Below are positions 47,617 to 57,931 of a stretch of DNA of 64,000 nucleotides, piece by piece. Both the position numbers and the translations under genes were made by a program. The DNA is taken from contig JADGGK010000005.1 in assembly GCA_019689975.1 (NCBI GenBank), positions 1-64,000 of the forward strand. Direction: 5' to 3'. Numbering within the stretch: position 1 is the stretch's first letter; each line of letters opens with the position of its first letter. The notes under the pieces are model-generated. The model was not told the origin of the DNA and made no database searches. It saw nothing but the letters and a program-made list of their open reading frames with translations. Origin of the DNA: Pseudolabrys sp. (GTDB lineage: Bacteria > Pseudomonadota > Alphaproteobacteria > Rhizobiales > Xanthobacteraceae).

Positions 47617-47823
47617 ATGAAAGCCGCCGACATCAGAGCGATGACGCTCGATCAGATCGACGACGAGGTGCTCAAGCTCAAGAAGGAGCAGTTCAACCTG
47701 CGCTTCCAGCGGGCCACGGGGCAGCTCGAGAACACGGCGCGGGTGCGCGCGATCCGGCGCGACATCGCACGGCTGAAGACCATTGCCGCGCAGAAGCGCG
47801 CGGAAAGCAAATCGAAAGGTTGA
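47617..47823 (+). CDS. rpmC: 50S ribosomal protein L29
   Basis: A 68-residue helical hairpin protein at the tunnel exit: [20 protein letters not shown], then [20 protein letters not shown] and [15 protein letters not shown]. Short ORF in a long frame (47389 in the ORF track); ATG at 47617 has TAGGAGCC before it. Confidence 0.97.
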   Translation: MKAADIRAMTLDQIDDEVLKLKKEQFNLRFQRATGQLENTARVRAIRRDIARLKTIAAQKRAESKSKG

Positions 47824-47834
47824 GAGGTCAGGGA

Positions 47835-48086
47835 ATGCCGAAGCGCACGCTGCAAGGCGTCGTCGTCAGCGACAAGCAGGATAAGACGGTGGTGGTGCGC
47901 GTCGAGCGTCGCTTCACCCACCCCGCCATGAAGAAGACCGTGCGTCGGTCCAAGAAGTACCACGCGCACGACGAGAAGAACGAATATTCGGTCGGCGATA
48001 TCGTCTGGATCGAGGAACACCGGCCCATTTCCAAGCTCAAGCGGTGGCTGGTGATCCGGGGCGAGAAGAAGCAGAAGATCCAATAG
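47835..48086 (+). CDS. rpsQ: 30S ribosomal protein S17
   Basis: An 83-residue OB-fold 16S-binding protein: [40 protein letters not shown] and [18 protein letters not shown]. The ATG at 47835 is preferred over the ORF start 47820 because it begins the conserved N-terminus. Confidence 0.97.
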   Translation: MPKRTLQGVVVSDKQDKTVVVRVERRFTHPAMKKTVRRSKKYHAHDEKNEYSVGDIVWIEEHRPISKLKRWLVIRGEKKQKIQ

Positions 48087-48121
48087 GCGTGACGGGCGCG
48101 AAGGAAAGCGGGAACGGCGTC

Positions 48122-48490
48122 ATGATCCAGATGCAGACGAACCTTGACGTGGCGGACAATTCCGGCGCACGCCGCGTCATGTGCATCAAGGTGCTGGGTG
48201 GTTCGAAGCGGAAATATGCCACCATCGGCGATGTCATCGTCGTTTCGGTGAAGGATGCGATCCCGCGCGGCCGCGTCAAGAAGGGCGACGTGATGAAGGC
48301 CGTGGTGGTACGCATTTCCAAGGACATCAAGCGTCCCGACGGTTCTGTCATCCGTTTCGATCGCAACGCGGCGGTGCTGATCACCCCGCAGATGGAGCCG
48401 GTCGGCACCCGCATCTTCGGTCCGGTGCCGCGCGAGCTGCGCGCCAAGAACCACATGAAGATCATCTCGCTCGCGCCGGAGGTGCTGTGA
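48122..48490 (+). CDS. rplN: 50S ribosomal protein L14
   Basis: A 122-residue protein: [20 protein letters not shown], then [21 protein letters not shown], and [21 protein letters not shown] at the C-terminus. First gene of the spc cluster; its TGA shares an A with the ATG of rplX. The ORF from 48044 is an extension. Confidence 0.98.
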   Translation: MIQMQTNLDVADNSGARRVMCIKVLGGSKRKYATIGDVIVVSVKDAIPRGRVKKGDVMKAVVVRISKDIKRPDGSVIRFDRNAAVLITPQMEPVGTRIFGPVPRELRAKNHMKIISLAPEVL

Positions 48491-48816
48491 TGGCGGCCAA
48501 GATCAGGAAGGGCGACAAGGTCGTGGTGCTCGCGGGACGCGACAAGGGTCGTACCGGCGAGGTCATCGAGGTGCGTCCCCGCGAGGGGCGGGCGCTGGTG
48601 CGCGGCGTTCACATGGTCAAGCGCCATCAGCGGCAGACCGCGCGCCAGGAAGGCGGGATCATAGCCAAGGAGAGCCCCATTCATCTGTCCAACCTGGCGC
48701 TCGCCGATCCGAAGGACGGCAAGCCGACGCGGGTCGGTTTCAAATTCGTCGGCGAAGGCGATAACCGCAGGAAGGTGCGCTACGCCAAGCGTTCCGGAGT
48801 CGAGATCGATGGCTGA
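48490..48816 (+). CDS. rplX: 50S ribosomal protein L24
   Basis: A 108-residue assembly-initiator protein with an N-terminal KOW motif ([20 protein letters not shown]) followed by [20 protein letters not shown]. Start overlaps the rplN stop by 1 nt, and its end overlaps rplE by 8 nt. Confidence 0.97.
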   Translation: MAAKIRKGDKVVVLAGRDKGRTGEVIEVRPREGRALVRGVHMVKRHQRQTARQEGGIIAKESPIHLSNLALADPKDGKPTRVGFKFVGEGDNRRKVRYAKRSGVEIDG

Positions 48817-49525
48817 TACGCGGCCGAAATCCGAGACCAGCAAGCCGCCGAAGGCACCGAAGCGGACGGCGAAGGACAAGGGCGCTGCGCCAGAAGCGGC
48901 GGCGCGCCAAGCCGCCGCGTCCCAGGCCGCCGCGCCCCAAACCGCCGCGTCGAAAGTCGCCGCGCCGCGCGCGCCTGCCGACTACAAGCCGCGGCTGAAG
49001 AGCTATTTCGACGAAGTGGTGCGGCCCCAGCTCGCCAAGCGGTTCAACTATACCAATGCGATGCAGGTGCCGCGGATCACCAAAGTCGTGCTCAACATGG
49101 GCATCGGCGAAGGGGCCGCCGACCGCAAGAAGGTGGAAAGCGCGGCCGCCGATCTGTCCCTCATCGCCGGGCAGAAGGCCGTCATCACCAAGGCGCGCAA
49201 ATCGATCGCCACCTACAAGCTGCGCGCCGGGCAGCCGATCGGATGCAAGGTCACCCTGCGCAAGGCGCGCATGTATGATTTCCTCGACCGGCTGGTGAAC
49301 ATCGCGCTGCCGCGCATCCGCGATTTCCGCGGTCTGAACCCGAAGGGATTCGACGGGCGCGGCAACTACAGCCTGGGCATCCGTGAGCACATCGTGTTCC
49401 CGGAAATCGACTTCGACAAGGTGTCGGACGTGTGGGGCCTGGACGTGACCGTATGCACGAACGCGCGCAGCGACGAGGAGGCGCGCGCGCTGCTTGCCGC
49501 ATTCAATTTTCCGTTCCGGCAGTGA
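48809..49525 (+). CDS. rplE: 50S ribosomal protein L5 with N-terminal low-complexity extension
   Basis: A 238-residue 5S rRNA-binding protein. The conserved body starts near residue 58 ([20 protein letters not shown], then [55 protein letters not shown]), the usual ~180 residues. The first ~57 residues are Lys/Ala/Pro-rich with a repeated AA(S/P)QAAA unit. The extension overlaps rplX by 8 nt. An internal start is unlikely, as no ATG precedes the conserved body closely. Confidence 0.95.
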   Translation: MADTRPKSETSKPPKAPKRTAKDKGAAPEAAARQAAASQAAAPQTAASKVAAPRAPADYKPRLKSYFDEVVRPQLAKRFNYTNAMQVPRITKVVLNMGIGEGAADRKKVESAAADLSLIAGQKAVITKARKSIATYKLRAGQPIGCKVTLRKARMYDFLDRLVNIALPRIRDFRGLNPKGFDGRGNYSLGIREHIVFPEIDFDKVSDVWGLDVTVCTNARSDEEARALLAAFNFPFRQ

Positions 49526-49573
49526 GGCGCGCAGCGGGCGACCTCAAACGCGGGACCGCAAGGAGCAATAGGC

Positions 49574-49879
49574 ATGGCCAAGACGAGCTCGATCGAGAAG
49601 AACAAGCGCCGGCGTCGCCTGGTGAAGAAATACGCCAGCCGCCGCGCCAGGCTCAAGGCGATCGTCCATGACAAGAAACTGCCGATGGAAGAACGTTTCG
49701 CGGCCACGCTCAAGCTTGCCGAATTGCCGCGCAATTCGTCGGCGACGCGTGTCCGTAACCGCTGCGAGTTGACGGGTCGGCCGCGCGGTTACTACCGCAA
49801 GCATCGCCTGTCGCGCATCGCGCTGCGCGAGCTCGGTTCCAAGGGGCTGATCCCGGGCTTGATCAAATCGAGCTGGTGA
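49574..49879 (+). CDS. rpsN: 30S ribosomal protein S14
   Basis: A 101-residue protein of the long, zinc-free type (no CxxC pairs): [20 protein letters not shown], then [20 protein letters not shown] and [14 protein letters not shown]. Sits in the normal spc position, 13 bp before rpsH. Confidence 0.97.
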   Translation: MAKTSSIEKNKRRRRLVKKYASRRARLKAIVHDKKLPMEERFAATLKLAELPRNSSATRVRNRCELTGRPRGYYRKHRLSRIALRELGSKGLIPGLIKSSW

Positions 49880-49892
49880 GGAGGATCGACGA

Positions 49893-50291
49893 ATGTCCAT
49901 CAACGATCCGATCGGCGACATGATCACCCGCATCCGCAATGCGCAAATGCGCTCGAAACCGAAAGTTTCGGTACCGGGCTCCAAGCAGCGCGAGCGCGTG
50001 CTCGAGGTGCTCAAGAGCGAGGGGTTCATCCGCGGTTATACCAGCATCGCGCATGCCTCCGGGCGCAGCGAAATCGAGATCGAACTCAAATATTTCGACG
50101 GCATGCCGGTCATCCGCGAGATCGCGCGCATCTCCAAACCGGGACGGCGCGTCTACGCCTCGGTCAAGACGCTGCCGCGCGTCAACAACGGCCTCGGCAT
50201 TGCCATCGTTTCGACGCCCAAGGGCGTCATGGCCGATCATCAGGCGCGCGATGCCAATGTCGGCGGCGAGATCATCTGCACGGTTTTCTGA
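49893..50291 (+). CDS. rpsH: 30S ribosomal protein S8
   Basis: A 132-residue 16S-binding protein: [20 protein letters not shown], then [19 protein letters not shown] and [20 protein letters not shown]. In E. coli S8 represses the spc operon at the rplE site; the target is not identified here. Followed by a 98-bp gap. Confidence 0.98.
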   Translation: MSINDPIGDMITRIRNAQMRSKPKVSVPGSKQRERVLEVLKSEGFIRGYTSIAHASGRSEIEIELKYFDGMPVIREIARISKPGRRVYASVKTLPRVNNGLGIAIVSTPKGVMADHQARDANVGGEIICTVF

Positions 50292-50389
50292 CGCGCGGTC
50301 GGGAGGTTCGGTATGGGGTTGCAACAGCAGCGGACGCCGCGGAACGATCCCCGACGGGTGACGACGGCAACGAAACGAATGGACTTCTG

Positions 50390-50923
50390 ATGTCGCGAAT
50401 CGGCAAGAAAGCGGTCGTGGTTCCGGCCGGCGTCACCGCCAGCGTCGAGGGGCAGACCGTGAAGGTGAAAGGGCCCAAGGGCGCGCTCCAGGCGGTGCTG
50501 GCCGACGACGTGAGCGTGACGATGGACAAGAACGCGATCAAGGTCGAGCCGCGCAATGCCACCAAGCGCGCGCGCGCGTTGTGGGGCACTTCGCGCACGC
50601 AGATCGCCAACCTGGTGGCGGGCGTGACCAAGGGCTTCGAGGAACGGCTGGAGATCAACGGCGTCGGATACCGCGCCGCGGTGCAAGGCAAGCAGCTCAA
50701 TCTGCAGCTTGGCCACTCGCACGACATCAACTACCCGATCCCGCAGGGAATCGCGATCGCGACTCCCCGGCCGACCGAGATCGTGATCAGCGGGATCGAC
50801 AAGCAGCAGGTCGGCCAGGTCGCCGCCGAGATCCGCAGCTTCCGCCCGCCCGAACCCTACAAGGGCAAGGGGGTCAAATACGCCGACGAGTATATTTTCC
50901 GCAAGGAAGGCAAGAAGAAGTGA
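50390..50923 (+). CDS. rplF: 50S ribosomal protein L6
   Basis: A 177-residue two-domain protein: [20 protein letters not shown], then [20 protein letters not shown] and [26 protein letters not shown] (quoted in part). The start is ATG at 50390 after an unusually long 98-bp spacer from rpsH. Confidence 0.98.
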   Translation: MSRIGKKAVVVPAGVTASVEGQTVKVKGPKGALQAVLADDVSVTMDKNAIKVEPRNATKRARALWGTSRTQIANLVAGVTKGFEERLEINGVGYRAAVQGKQLNLQLGHSHDINYPIPQGIAIATPRPTEIVISGIDKQQVGQVAAEIRSFRPPEPYKGKGVKYADEYIFRKEGKKK

Positions 50924-50932
50924 GAATGCGCG

Positions 50933-51295
50933 ATGTCGAGATTAAGTGACCGGACCGCGCGCCGGCGCGCCAGGGTGCGGCGCCGGGTGAAGCTTGCGGC
51001 GCGAGGGCGGGCGCGGCTGAGCGTATTCCGCTCCTCCAAGCACATCTACGCCCAGATCATCGATGATGATCGCGGCGTGACGCTGGCGGCTGCCTCCTCG
51101 CTCGACAAGGCACTGCGCGATAAGGGCATGAAGGGCAGCAACAAGGAGGCGGCCGCGGCCGTCGGCAGGTTGATCGCCGAGCGCGCCCAGGCCAAGGGTG
51201 TCAAGGACGTCGTGTTTGACCGCGGCGCCTATCTCTATCATGGCCGCGTCAAGGCGCTGGCCGACGCCGCCCGCGAAGGCGGCCTCAATTTCTAA
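50933..51295 (+). CDS. rplR: 50S ribosomal protein L18
   Basis: A 120-residue 5S rRNA-binding protein: [40 protein letters not shown] and [21 protein letters not shown]. Starts 9 bp after rplF. Confidence 0.97.
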   Translation: MSRLSDRTARRRARVRRRVKLAARGRARLSVFRSSKHIYAQIIDDDRGVTLAAASSLDKALRDKGMKGSNKEAAAAVGRLIAERAQAKGVKDVVFDRGAYLYHGRVKALADAAREGGLNF

Positions 51296-51307
51296 CGGGA
51301 CGGAATT

Positions 51308-51883
51308 ATGGCTCGGCAACCAAGAGAACGCGAACGCGGCGAGCGCGAGGAGCGCGAAGGCGAGTTCGTCGACAAGCTGGTGCACATCAACCGCGTGGCC
51401 AAGGTGGTCAAGGGCGGCCGGCGCTTCGGTTTTGCCGCGCTGGTGGTGGTGGGCGACCAGAAGGGCCGCGTCGGATTCGGGCACGGCAAGGCGCGCGAGG
51501 TTCCCGAGGCGATCCGCAAGGCGACCGACGCGGCCAAGCATGCGCTGATGCGCGTGCCGCTGCGCGAAGGCCGCACGCTGCATCACGACGTCTATGGCCG
51601 CCACGGGGCCGGCAAGGTCTATCTGCGGGCGGCCCCTCCCGGCACGGGCATCATCGCCGGCGGGCCGATGCGCGCCGTATTCGAGACGCTCGGCGTGCAG
51701 GACGTGGTGGCGAAGTCGCTCGGTTCGTCCAATCCCTACAATGTGGTGCGCGCGACCTTCGACGCGCTCAAGGCGCAAGATTCCCCGCGTTCGGTCGCCG
51801 CCCGTCGCAACATCAAAGTCTCGATTCTGCAGGCGCGCCGCCGCGACACCGGCGAGACCGAAGCCTCGAGCGAGGGAGCATGA
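51308..51883 (+). CDS. rpsE: 30S ribosomal protein S5
   Basis: A 191-residue protein of the mRNA tunnel. The dsRNA-binding-like N-domain has [30 protein letters not shown], including the spectinomycin-relevant loop in wild form; the C-domain has [16 protein letters not shown] and [18 protein letters not shown]. The first 18 residues are a charged Arg/Glu-rich leader. Its stop overlaps rpmD (ATGA). Confidence 0.97.
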   Translation: MARQPRERERGEREEREGEFVDKLVHINRVAKVVKGGRRFGFAALVVVGDQKGRVGFGHGKAREVPEAIRKATDAAKHALMRVPLREGRTLHHDVYGRHGAGKVYLRAAPPGTGIIAGGPMRAVFETLGVQDVVAKSLGSSNPYNVVRATFDALKAQDSPRSVAARRNIKVSILQARRRDTGETEASSEGA

Positions 51884-52086
51884 GCGTCGTGCGGCAGACG
51901 GACAAGATCATCAGGGTCGAACAGGTGGCAAGCCCGGCGCGGCGCCATTTCGATCAGCGGGCGACGCTGATCGGCCTCGGCCTCAACAAGATCGGGCGTG
52001 TACGCGAGCTGCCGGACACCCCGGCAACCCGCGGCATGATCCGCAAGGTACGACATCTGGTGCGCGTGGTCGGCGAGGACGATTAG
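51880..52086 (+). CDS. rpmD: 50S ribosomal protein L30
   Basis: A 68-residue protein: an N-terminal leader, then [40 protein letters not shown] and [12 protein letters not shown] overlaps the rpsE stop by 4 nt. A 135-bp spacer follows before rplO. Confidence 0.95.
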   Translation: MSVVRQTDKIIRVEQVASPARRHFDQRATLIGLGLNKIGRVRELPDTPATRGMIRKVRHLVRVVGEDD

Positions 52087-52221
52087 GGCATCGGTGGGGC
52101 ATCACGTGCGTCGGGCGGTGGCATCCCGCCCATCGACCGGGCGGGGTCGGCGCGCGCAGGAGAGGCGGTTTGGTCCCGCCGCACGGACCGGGCAACAGCA
52201 CTGCGGAGAACGAGGCGTGAG

Positions 52222-52800
52222 ATGAGACTCAACCAGATCGCCGACAGGCCGGGCGCGCGCAAGCGGCGCATGCGCATCGGGCGCGGTATCGGTTCCGGGA
52301 TGGGAAAGACCGGCGGCCGGGGCGGCAAGGGCCAGACCGCGCGCGCCGGCTACAGCAACAAGGGCTTCGAAGGCGGGCAAATGCCGCTGCATCGGCGGCT
52401 GCCGAAACGGGGATTCCGCAACACCTCTTTCGCCGTCGCGCTCAACGAGATCAATCTCGGCAAGATCCAGGCGGCGATCGACGCGGGTCGCATCGATACC
52501 GCGCAACCGATCACGGCGGAGACCCTGGTCCGGGCCGGTTTGCTGCGGCGCGTGAAGGACGGCGTGAAATTGCTTGCCGCCGGCGAATTCAGGAGCAAGG
52601 CCACCTTCGCCGTCAGCCGCGCGTCGCGGGCGGCGATCGCGGCCGTGGAAAAGGCCGGCGGCTCGGTCACCATCCTCGCCGCTGACCGGCAGGCGGGTGC
52701 TGCCGGATCCGCGGGGCGAGGGAACGAGCCGCGCGCGCGCAAAAGCGGCAAAACGGACGGCCGGCCCGCGCCTGCCGCGCAGGCGGAACCGGGTCCCTAG
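52222..52800 (+). CDS. rplO: 50S ribosomal protein L15 with variable C-terminal tail
   Basis: A 192-residue assembly protein. The conserved body ([66 protein letters not shown]) ends near residue 155; the last ~37 residues ([20 protein letters not shown]...) are low-complexity and basic. Longer than the common 150-160 residues. secY follows after 184 bp. Confidence 0.96.
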   Translation: MRLNQIADRPGARKRRMRIGRGIGSGMGKTGGRGGKGQTARAGYSNKGFEGGQMPLHRRLPKRGFRNTSFAVALNEINLGKIQAAIDAGRIDTAQPITAETLVRAGLLRRVKDGVKLLAAGEFRSKATFAVSRASRAAIAAVEKAGGSVTILAADRQAGAAGSAGRGNEPRARKSGKTDGRPAPAAQAEPGP

Positions 52801-52984
52801 TTCACGCAATCGTCATCGCCCCGCTCGGCGGGCGGTTCCAAGACGTCGGTTACGGTTCGATGAAATCGCTCTTATCTTCGGGTGACACGCGACGCCTGCG
52901 GACGTGAGCGACGGTGAGCGCCGGACGGGCCCGCCGGCGGGTGGCGCGCCGGCGCGGCGGACAGGGGGCGCGAAGGAGCAGACA

Positions 52985-54316
52985 ATGGTTTCGGCAGCGG
53001 AACAACTGGCGGCCAATCTCAATTTCTCGGCGCTCGCCAAGGCCGAAGAGCTGAAGAAGCGGATCTGGTTCACGGTTTGCGCGCTACTGGTCTATCGGCT
53101 CGGCACGTACATCCCGCTGCCCGGAATCGACCCCGCCGCCTGGGAGCAGATCTTCCAGACCCAGTCGGGCGGCATCCTCGGCATGTTCAACATGTTCTCC
53201 GGCGGCGGCATCCACCGGATGGCCATTTTCGCCTTGAACATCATGCCGTATATCTCCGCCTCGATCATCATTCAATTGATGACGACCGTCTCGCCGACGC
53301 TCGAACAGCTCAAGAAGGAAGGCGAGCAGGGCCGCAAGATCATGAACCAGTACACGCGCTATCTCACCGTCGTGCTGGCGGCGTTCCAGGCCTATGGGAT
53401 CGGCATCGGTCTGCAAGGGACCGGCAGCGTCGTGTCGCATCCGGGCATCTTTTTCCTGATGTCGACGACCATCACGCTGACCGGCGGCACCATCTTCCTC
53501 ATGTGGCTCGGCGAGCAGATCACCTCGCGCGGCATCGGCAACGGCATTTCGCTGATCATCCTTTCCGGCATCGTGGCACAGCTGCCCTCCGCGATCGCCG
53601 GCACGCTTGAGCTCGGTCGTCAAGGCGCGTTGTCCACCGGCCTCATTCTGGCGGTGATGGTCATGGCGGTCGCCGTCATCGCTTTCATCGTCTTCATGGA
53701 ACGGGCGCAGCGCCGCCTGTTGATCCAGTATCCCAAGCGTCAGGTCGGCAATCGCATGTTCGAGGGCCAATCCTCGCACCTTCCGCTCAAGCTCAACACC
53801 TCGGGCGTCATTCCGCCGATCTTTGCCTCGTCGCTGCTGCTGTTGCCGACCACCGTCGCCAATTTCAATGCCGGGGCCGGGCCGGGCTGGCTCACGACCG
53901 TCACCACTTTGCTTGGGCACGGGCGGCCGCTGTTTCTGATCCTGTATATCGCATTGATCGTCTTCTTTGCCTTCTTCTACACCGCAATCGTGTTCAATCC
54001 GACCGAGACGGCGGAGAACCTGAAGAAGCACGGCGGGTTCATTCCCGGCATCCGACCCGGCGAGCGAACCGCGGAATATATCGACTATGTGCTCACCCGC
54101 ATCACGGTGGTGGGAGCGCTTTATCTCGCCCTTGTTTGCCTGATCCCGGAAATCCTCATCTCCTATGCCGCGGTGCCGTTCTACTTTGGCGGCACCTCGC
54201 TGCTCATCGTCGTCAGCGTCACCATGGACACGGTGGCGCAAATCCAGGGTTATCTGCTCGCGCATCAGTACGAAGGTCTCATCAAGCGCGCCAAATTGAG
54301 AGGTCGCACGCGATGA
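52985..54316 (+). CDS. secY: Protein translocase subunit SecY
   Basis: A 443-residue channel protein with ten hydrophobic segments. It has [20 protein letters not shown] in the first periplasmic plug region, [35 protein letters not shown] and the C-terminal [21 protein letters not shown] at 52985 follows AAGGAGCAGACA; the ORF start 52904 is an extension. adk overlaps its stop by 4 nt. Confidence 0.98.
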   Translation: MVSAAEQLAANLNFSALAKAEELKKRIWFTVCALLVYRLGTYIPLPGIDPAAWEQIFQTQSGGILGMFNMFSGGGIHRMAIFALNIMPYISASIIIQLMTTVSPTLEQLKKEGEQGRKIMNQYTRYLTVVLAAFQAYGIGIGLQGTGSVVSHPGIFFLMSTTITLTGGTIFLMWLGEQITSRGIGNGISLIILSGIVAQLPSAIAGTLELGRQGALSTGLILAVMVMAVAVIAFIVFMERAQRRLLIQYPKRQVGNRMFEGQSSHLPLKLNTSGVIPPIFASSLLLLPTTVANFNAGAGPGWLTTVTTLLGHGRPLFLILYIALIVFFAFFYTAIVFNPTETAENLKKHGGFIPGIRPGERTAEYIDYVLTRITVVGALYLALVCLIPEILISYAAVPFYFGGTSLLIVVSVTMDTVAQIQGYLLAHQYEGLIKRAKLRGRTR

Positions 54317-55119
54317 GGCTCATCCTGCTCGGCCCGCCGGGGGCGGGGAAGGGCACGCAAGCGCAGCGCCTGGTCAGGAAGCATCGCATCGTCCAGCTCT
54401 CCACCGGCGACATGCTGCGCGCCGCGGTGGCGGCGGGCACGCCTGTCGGCCTGCGCGCGAAAAGCATCATGGAACGCGGCGAACTGGTGCCGGACGATGT
54501 GGTCATCGCGATCATCGCCGACCGTATCGATGAGCCCGATACCCGGCGCGGCTTCGTGCTCGACGGATTTCCGCGCACGGTCGCGCAGGCCGAGGCGCTC
54601 GACCGGTTGCTGGCCGCGCGGGGCCTTACGCTCGACGCGGTGATCGAGCTCAAGGTCGACGAAAATATCCTGCTCGAACGCATCCGGAAGCGGGTCGCGG
54701 AAATGACCGCCCGCGGCGAGACGCTGCGCGCAGACGATACGCCCGACGTGCTCAAGGGCCGGCTCGCCGCCTACCGGGCACAGACGGCGCCGCTCGTCGA
54801 CTATTATGCGCGCCGGGGTCTGCTGAAGTCCGTGGACGGCATGGCCCCGATCGACGCGGTGACGGCGGCCATCGACCGCGTGCTGCGGGACTCCCGCGGC
54901 ACGGCGCCCGAGCGGAAGGCCGGCCGGAAGGCGGGGGCATCCGGGCGCAAAGGCGTCGCCGCGGGCAAGAAGGGTGCCGCCAAGGCACGCAAATCCGGGG
55001 CGCGCAAGACCGGGGCCTCGTCCGCGGCCAAATCCGCCAAGGCGGGCCGGCGGGGCACGTCCGTGCGCCGCCGGCGGGGCCGGTCGGCTGCACGCAAGAG
55101 GTTGACGAGAACGGGATGA
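54313..55119 (+). CDS. adk: Adenylate kinase with basic histone-H1-like C-terminal tail
   Basis: A 268-residue enzyme interconverting ATP + AMP and 2 ADP. The kinase (about residues 1-190) is complete: P loop [45 protein letters not shown], and the short-lid [20 protein letters not shown], so it is the non-zinc short form. The remaining ~75 residues are Lys/Arg/Ala/Gly-rich ([20 protein letters not shown]...), resembling histone H1 or AlgR-type repeats; Adk normally ends near residue 190-217. The frame is open and the tail has the local codon bias, so a frameshift is not evident. Starts in the secY stop (ATGA). Confidence 0.93.
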   Translation: MRLILLGPPGAGKGTQAQRLVRKHRIVQLSTGDMLRAAVAAGTPVGLRAKSIMERGELVPDDVVIAIIADRIDEPDTRRGFVLDGFPRTVAQAEALDRLLAARGLTLDAVIELKVDENILLERIRKRVAEMTARGETLRADDTPDVLKGRLAAYRAQTAPLVDYYARRGLLKSVDGMAPIDAVTAAIDRVLRDSRGTAPERKAGRKAGASGRKGVAAGKKGAAKARKSGARKTGASSAAKSAKAGRRGTSVRRRRGRSAARKRLTRTG

Positions 55120-55281
55120 ATCCCTTAATAAGCCTCGCATTCAGAAGTTCGATGCGATGCCGGGCCCCGGCGAGGCGGGGCGAGGTGTCGCGTTATGCTT
55201 TTCGTTATCCCTCTGTGGGGCCTCACGAATTCGGCATGTCCCGGGCGGCGGGGCGCTAACATTTAACGGGAGAGGCTATCC

Positions 55282-55665
55282 GTGGCTCGCATCGCCGGTG
55301 TCAATCTGCCGACCAACAAGCGCGTCGAAGTCGCGCTGCAATACATCCATGGGATCGGGCCGAAGATCGCCAAGGACATCATGAACAAGGTCAACCTGCC
55401 GCCGGAGCGGCGGGTCTCGCAGCTGACCGATGCCGAGATTCTGCAGATTCGCGAGATCATCGATCGCGACTACGTGGTCGAAGGGGATCTGCGTCGCGAG
55501 GTGCAGCTCAACATCAAGCGACTGATGGATCTCGGCTGCTATCGCGGCCTGCGTCACCGCAAGGGTCTGCCGGTGCGCGGCCAGCGCACGCACACCAATG
55601 CGCGCACGCGCAAGGGTCCGGCGAAGACCGTTGCCGGCAAGAAGAAGGCGCCGGGACCGACTTAA
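55282..55665 (+). CDS. rpsM: 30S ribosomal protein S13
   Basis: A 127-residue 30S-head protein starting with [23 protein letters not shown], then [17 protein letters not shown], and [28 protein letters not shown] precedes the start. A 162-bp spacer separates it from adk, with an AT-rich stretch near 55186-55206 that may hold a promoter. Confidence 0.97.
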   Translation: MARIAGVNLPTNKRVEVALQYIHGIGPKIAKDIMNKVNLPPERRVSQLTDAEILQIREIIDRDYVVEGDLRREVQLNIKRLMDLGCYRGLRHRKGLPVRGQRTHTNARTRKGPAKTVAGKKKAPGPT

Positions 55666-55716
55666 TCATGGAACAGGCCGCGCCTGAAATGGCGTCGAGT
55701 CGCGAAAGGATCGAGC

Positions 55717-56106
55717 ATGGGTAAGGAAGCCACCCGCGTCCGCCGGCGTGAGCGAAAGAACATCGCCTCCGGCGTCGCGCATGTCGCGGCGTCGTTCAAC
55801 AATACCATGATCACCATCACCGATGCGCAAGGCAACACCATTGCCTGGTCGTCGGCGGGGACCATGGGCTTCAAGGGCTCGCGCAAATCGACCCCCTATG
55901 CCGCGCAGGTTGCCGCCGAGGACGCCGCCAGGAAGGCGCAGGAACACGGCATGCGCACGCTGGAGGTCGAGGTGTCCGGGCCGGGCGCGGGGCGCGAGTC
56001 GGCGCTTCGCTCGCTGCAGGCCGCCGGTTTCACCATTACTTCCATCCGCGACGTCACCGCGATCCCCCACAACGGGTGTCGACCGCGCAAGCGACGGCGC
56101 GTGTGA
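55717..56106 (+). CDS. rpsK: 30S ribosomal protein S11
   Basis: A 129-residue platform protein: [40 protein letters not shown], and the C-terminal [18 protein letters not shown]. Normal length and position before rpoA. Confidence 0.98.
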   Translation: MGKEATRVRRRERKNIASGVAHVAASFNNTMITITDAQGNTIAWSSAGTMGFKGSRKSTPYAAQVAAEDAARKAQEHGMRTLEVEVSGPGAGRESALRSLQAAGFTITSIRDVTAIPHNGCRPRKRRRV

Positions 56107-56214
56107 CACGCAGTGGCGGGCGCCCCGCACGGGGACCCGCGTGTCGCCGAACTCATCCCCGCCGAACGGGCGGGATCGCGCGGGAAAGGCCCGTGCCGCT
56201 CAAAAGGTGCAGAC

Positions 56215-57231
56215 GTGATCCAGAAGAATTGGCAGGAATTGATCAGGCCTAACAAGCTCCAGGTCACCCCGGGCAGCGATCCCAGTCGTTTTGCCACGGT
56301 GGTCGCCGAGCCGCTCGAGCGCGGCTTCGGGCTGACGCTCGGCAACGCGCTGCGGCGCATCCTGTTGTCGTCGTTGCAGGGCGCGGCGGTGCAATCGGTG
56401 CACATCGACGGCGTGCTGCACGAATTCTCCTCGATCGCCGGCGTGCGCGAGGACGTGACCGACATCGTGCTCAATATCAAGGACATCGCCATCAAGATGC
56501 AGGGCGAGGGTCCGAAACGCATGGTGGTGAAGAAACAGGGCCCGGGCACGGTGACGGCCGGCGACATCCAGACCGTCGGCGATATCGTCGTCCTCAATCC
56601 GGATCTCGTGATCTGCACGCTCGACGAGGGCGCGGAGATCCGCATGGAATTCACGGTCAACACCGGCAAGGGCTACGTGCCGGCCGAACGCAACCGGCCG
56701 GAAGACGCGCCGATCGGCCTCATCCCGGTCGACAGTCTCTACTCGCCGGTGCGCAAGGTCTCCTACAAGGTCGAGAATACGCGCGAAGGCCAGATCCTCG
56801 ACTACGACAAACTCACCATGACCATCGAGACCAACGGCGCGGTCTCGCCGGAAGACGCGCTCGCCTTCGCCGCGCGGATCCTCCAGGATCAACTCAACGT
56901 GTTCGTCAATTTCGAGGAGCCGCGCAAGGAGGCGGCCGCCGAGACGATTCCCGATCTCGCGTTCAATCCAGCCTTCCTCAAGAAGGTCGACGAGCTCGAG
57001 CTCAGCGTTCGCTCGGCCAATTGCCTCAAGAACGACAATATCGTCTACATCGGCGATCTCGTGCAAAAAACCGAGGCGGAAATGCTGCGCACGCCGAACT
57101 TCGGTCGCAAGTCGCTCAACGAGATCAAGGAGGTGCTGGCGCAAATGGGCCTGCATCTCGGCATGGAGGTGCCGGGCTGGCCGCCGGAAAACATCGAGGA
57201 ATTGGCCAAAAGGTTCGAGGACCACTATTGA
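56215..57231 (+). CDS. rpoA: RNA polymerase alpha subunit
   Basis: A 338-residue subunit. The N-terminal assembly domain ([36 protein letters not shown]) is joined by a short linker to the alpha-CTD ([56 protein letters not shown]). The start is GTG at 56215, preceded by AAAAGGTGC; the ORF from 56113 is upstream extension. rplQ follows after 112 bp. Confidence 0.98.
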   Translation: MIQKNWQELIRPNKLQVTPGSDPSRFATVVAEPLERGFGLTLGNALRRILLSSLQGAAVQSVHIDGVLHEFSSIAGVREDVTDIVLNIKDIAIKMQGEGPKRMVVKKQGPGTVTAGDIQTVGDIVVLNPDLVICTLDEGAEIRMEFTVNTGKGYVPAERNRPEDAPIGLIPVDSLYSPVRKVSYKVENTREGQILDYDKLTMTIETNGAVSPEDALAFAARILQDQLNVFVNFEEPRKEAAAETIPDLAFNPAFLKKVDELELSVRSANCLKNDNIVYIGDLVQKTEAEMLRTPNFGRKSLNEIKEVLAQMGLHLGMEVPGWPPENIEELAKRFEDHY

Positions 57232-57343
57232 GGATGCGGGGCGCCCTGGCGGGACCGGTCCCGACCATCCGCGCCTTGGCGAGCACCGGAAGGTCTGGCG
57301 GCCCGGGATCGGGTAGCGCCAGGGAAGGATAAAAGGGACTGCA

Positions 57344-57778
57344 ATGCGCCACGGCAAGGTTCACCGCAAGCTTGGCAGGAAACCGGAGCATCGCCGCGCC
57401 ATGTTCGCCAATATGTGCGCGGCGCTGATCAAGCACGAGCAGATCATCACCACGCTGCCCAAGGCGAAGGAATTGCGGCCGGTGGTGGAACGGCTCGTCA
57501 CGCTGGCGAAGAAAGGCGATCTTGCGGCGCGGCGGCGTGCCATCGCCGCCATGCGCGACGTGGCGCAGGTAAGGAAACTGTTCGAGGTGATCGGGCCGCG
57601 TTACAAGGATCGCAACGGCGGTTACACCCGTGTGGTAAGGGCGGGTTTTCGCTACGGCGACAGCGCGCCGGTCGCGGTGATCGAATTCGTCGACCGCGAC
57701 ATGGAGGCGCGCGGCAAGGAGTCGGGACCGCGCCAGGAAAAGAAACCCGCGGCCGAGGAAAACCCGGCGGTGGCCTGA
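57344..57778 (+). CDS. rplQ: 50S ribosomal protein L17
   Basis: A 144-residue protein: [40 protein letters not shown] and [20 protein letters not shown]. The last ~25 residues are a charged low-complexity tail. Last gene of the ribosomal run. The 153-bp spacer that follows has two short palindromes (ATGCCGCGGCAT and TCCCTGCAGGGA followed by TCGCCTTTTTA) that may take part in termination, weakly supported. Confidence 0.97.
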   Translation: MRHGKVHRKLGRKPEHRRAMFANMCAALIKHEQIITTLPKAKELRPVVERLVTLAKKGDLAARRRAIAAMRDVAQVRKLFEVIGPRYKDRNGGYTRVVRAGFRYGDSAPVAVIEFVDRDMEARGKESGPRQEKKPAAEENPAVA

Positions 57779-57931
57779 ACCGCGCCGCCGGCGAAGCAAT
57801 GCCGCGGCATCGTTATTTCCCTGCAGGGATCGCCTTTTTACTGTTCCCGCGGCGGCCGCCTCCAGGTTATGCTCGTTCCCGCCTGCATTGAACAACGACA
57901 TACACAGCGGGCGGGAGGAGGATATCAGGAA

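Noticed and set aside
57779-57931. Intrinsic terminator after rplQ
   Set aside because: Two short palindromes are present but stems are 4-6 bp and the T run is not directly adjacent, so a separate terminator feature was not called.
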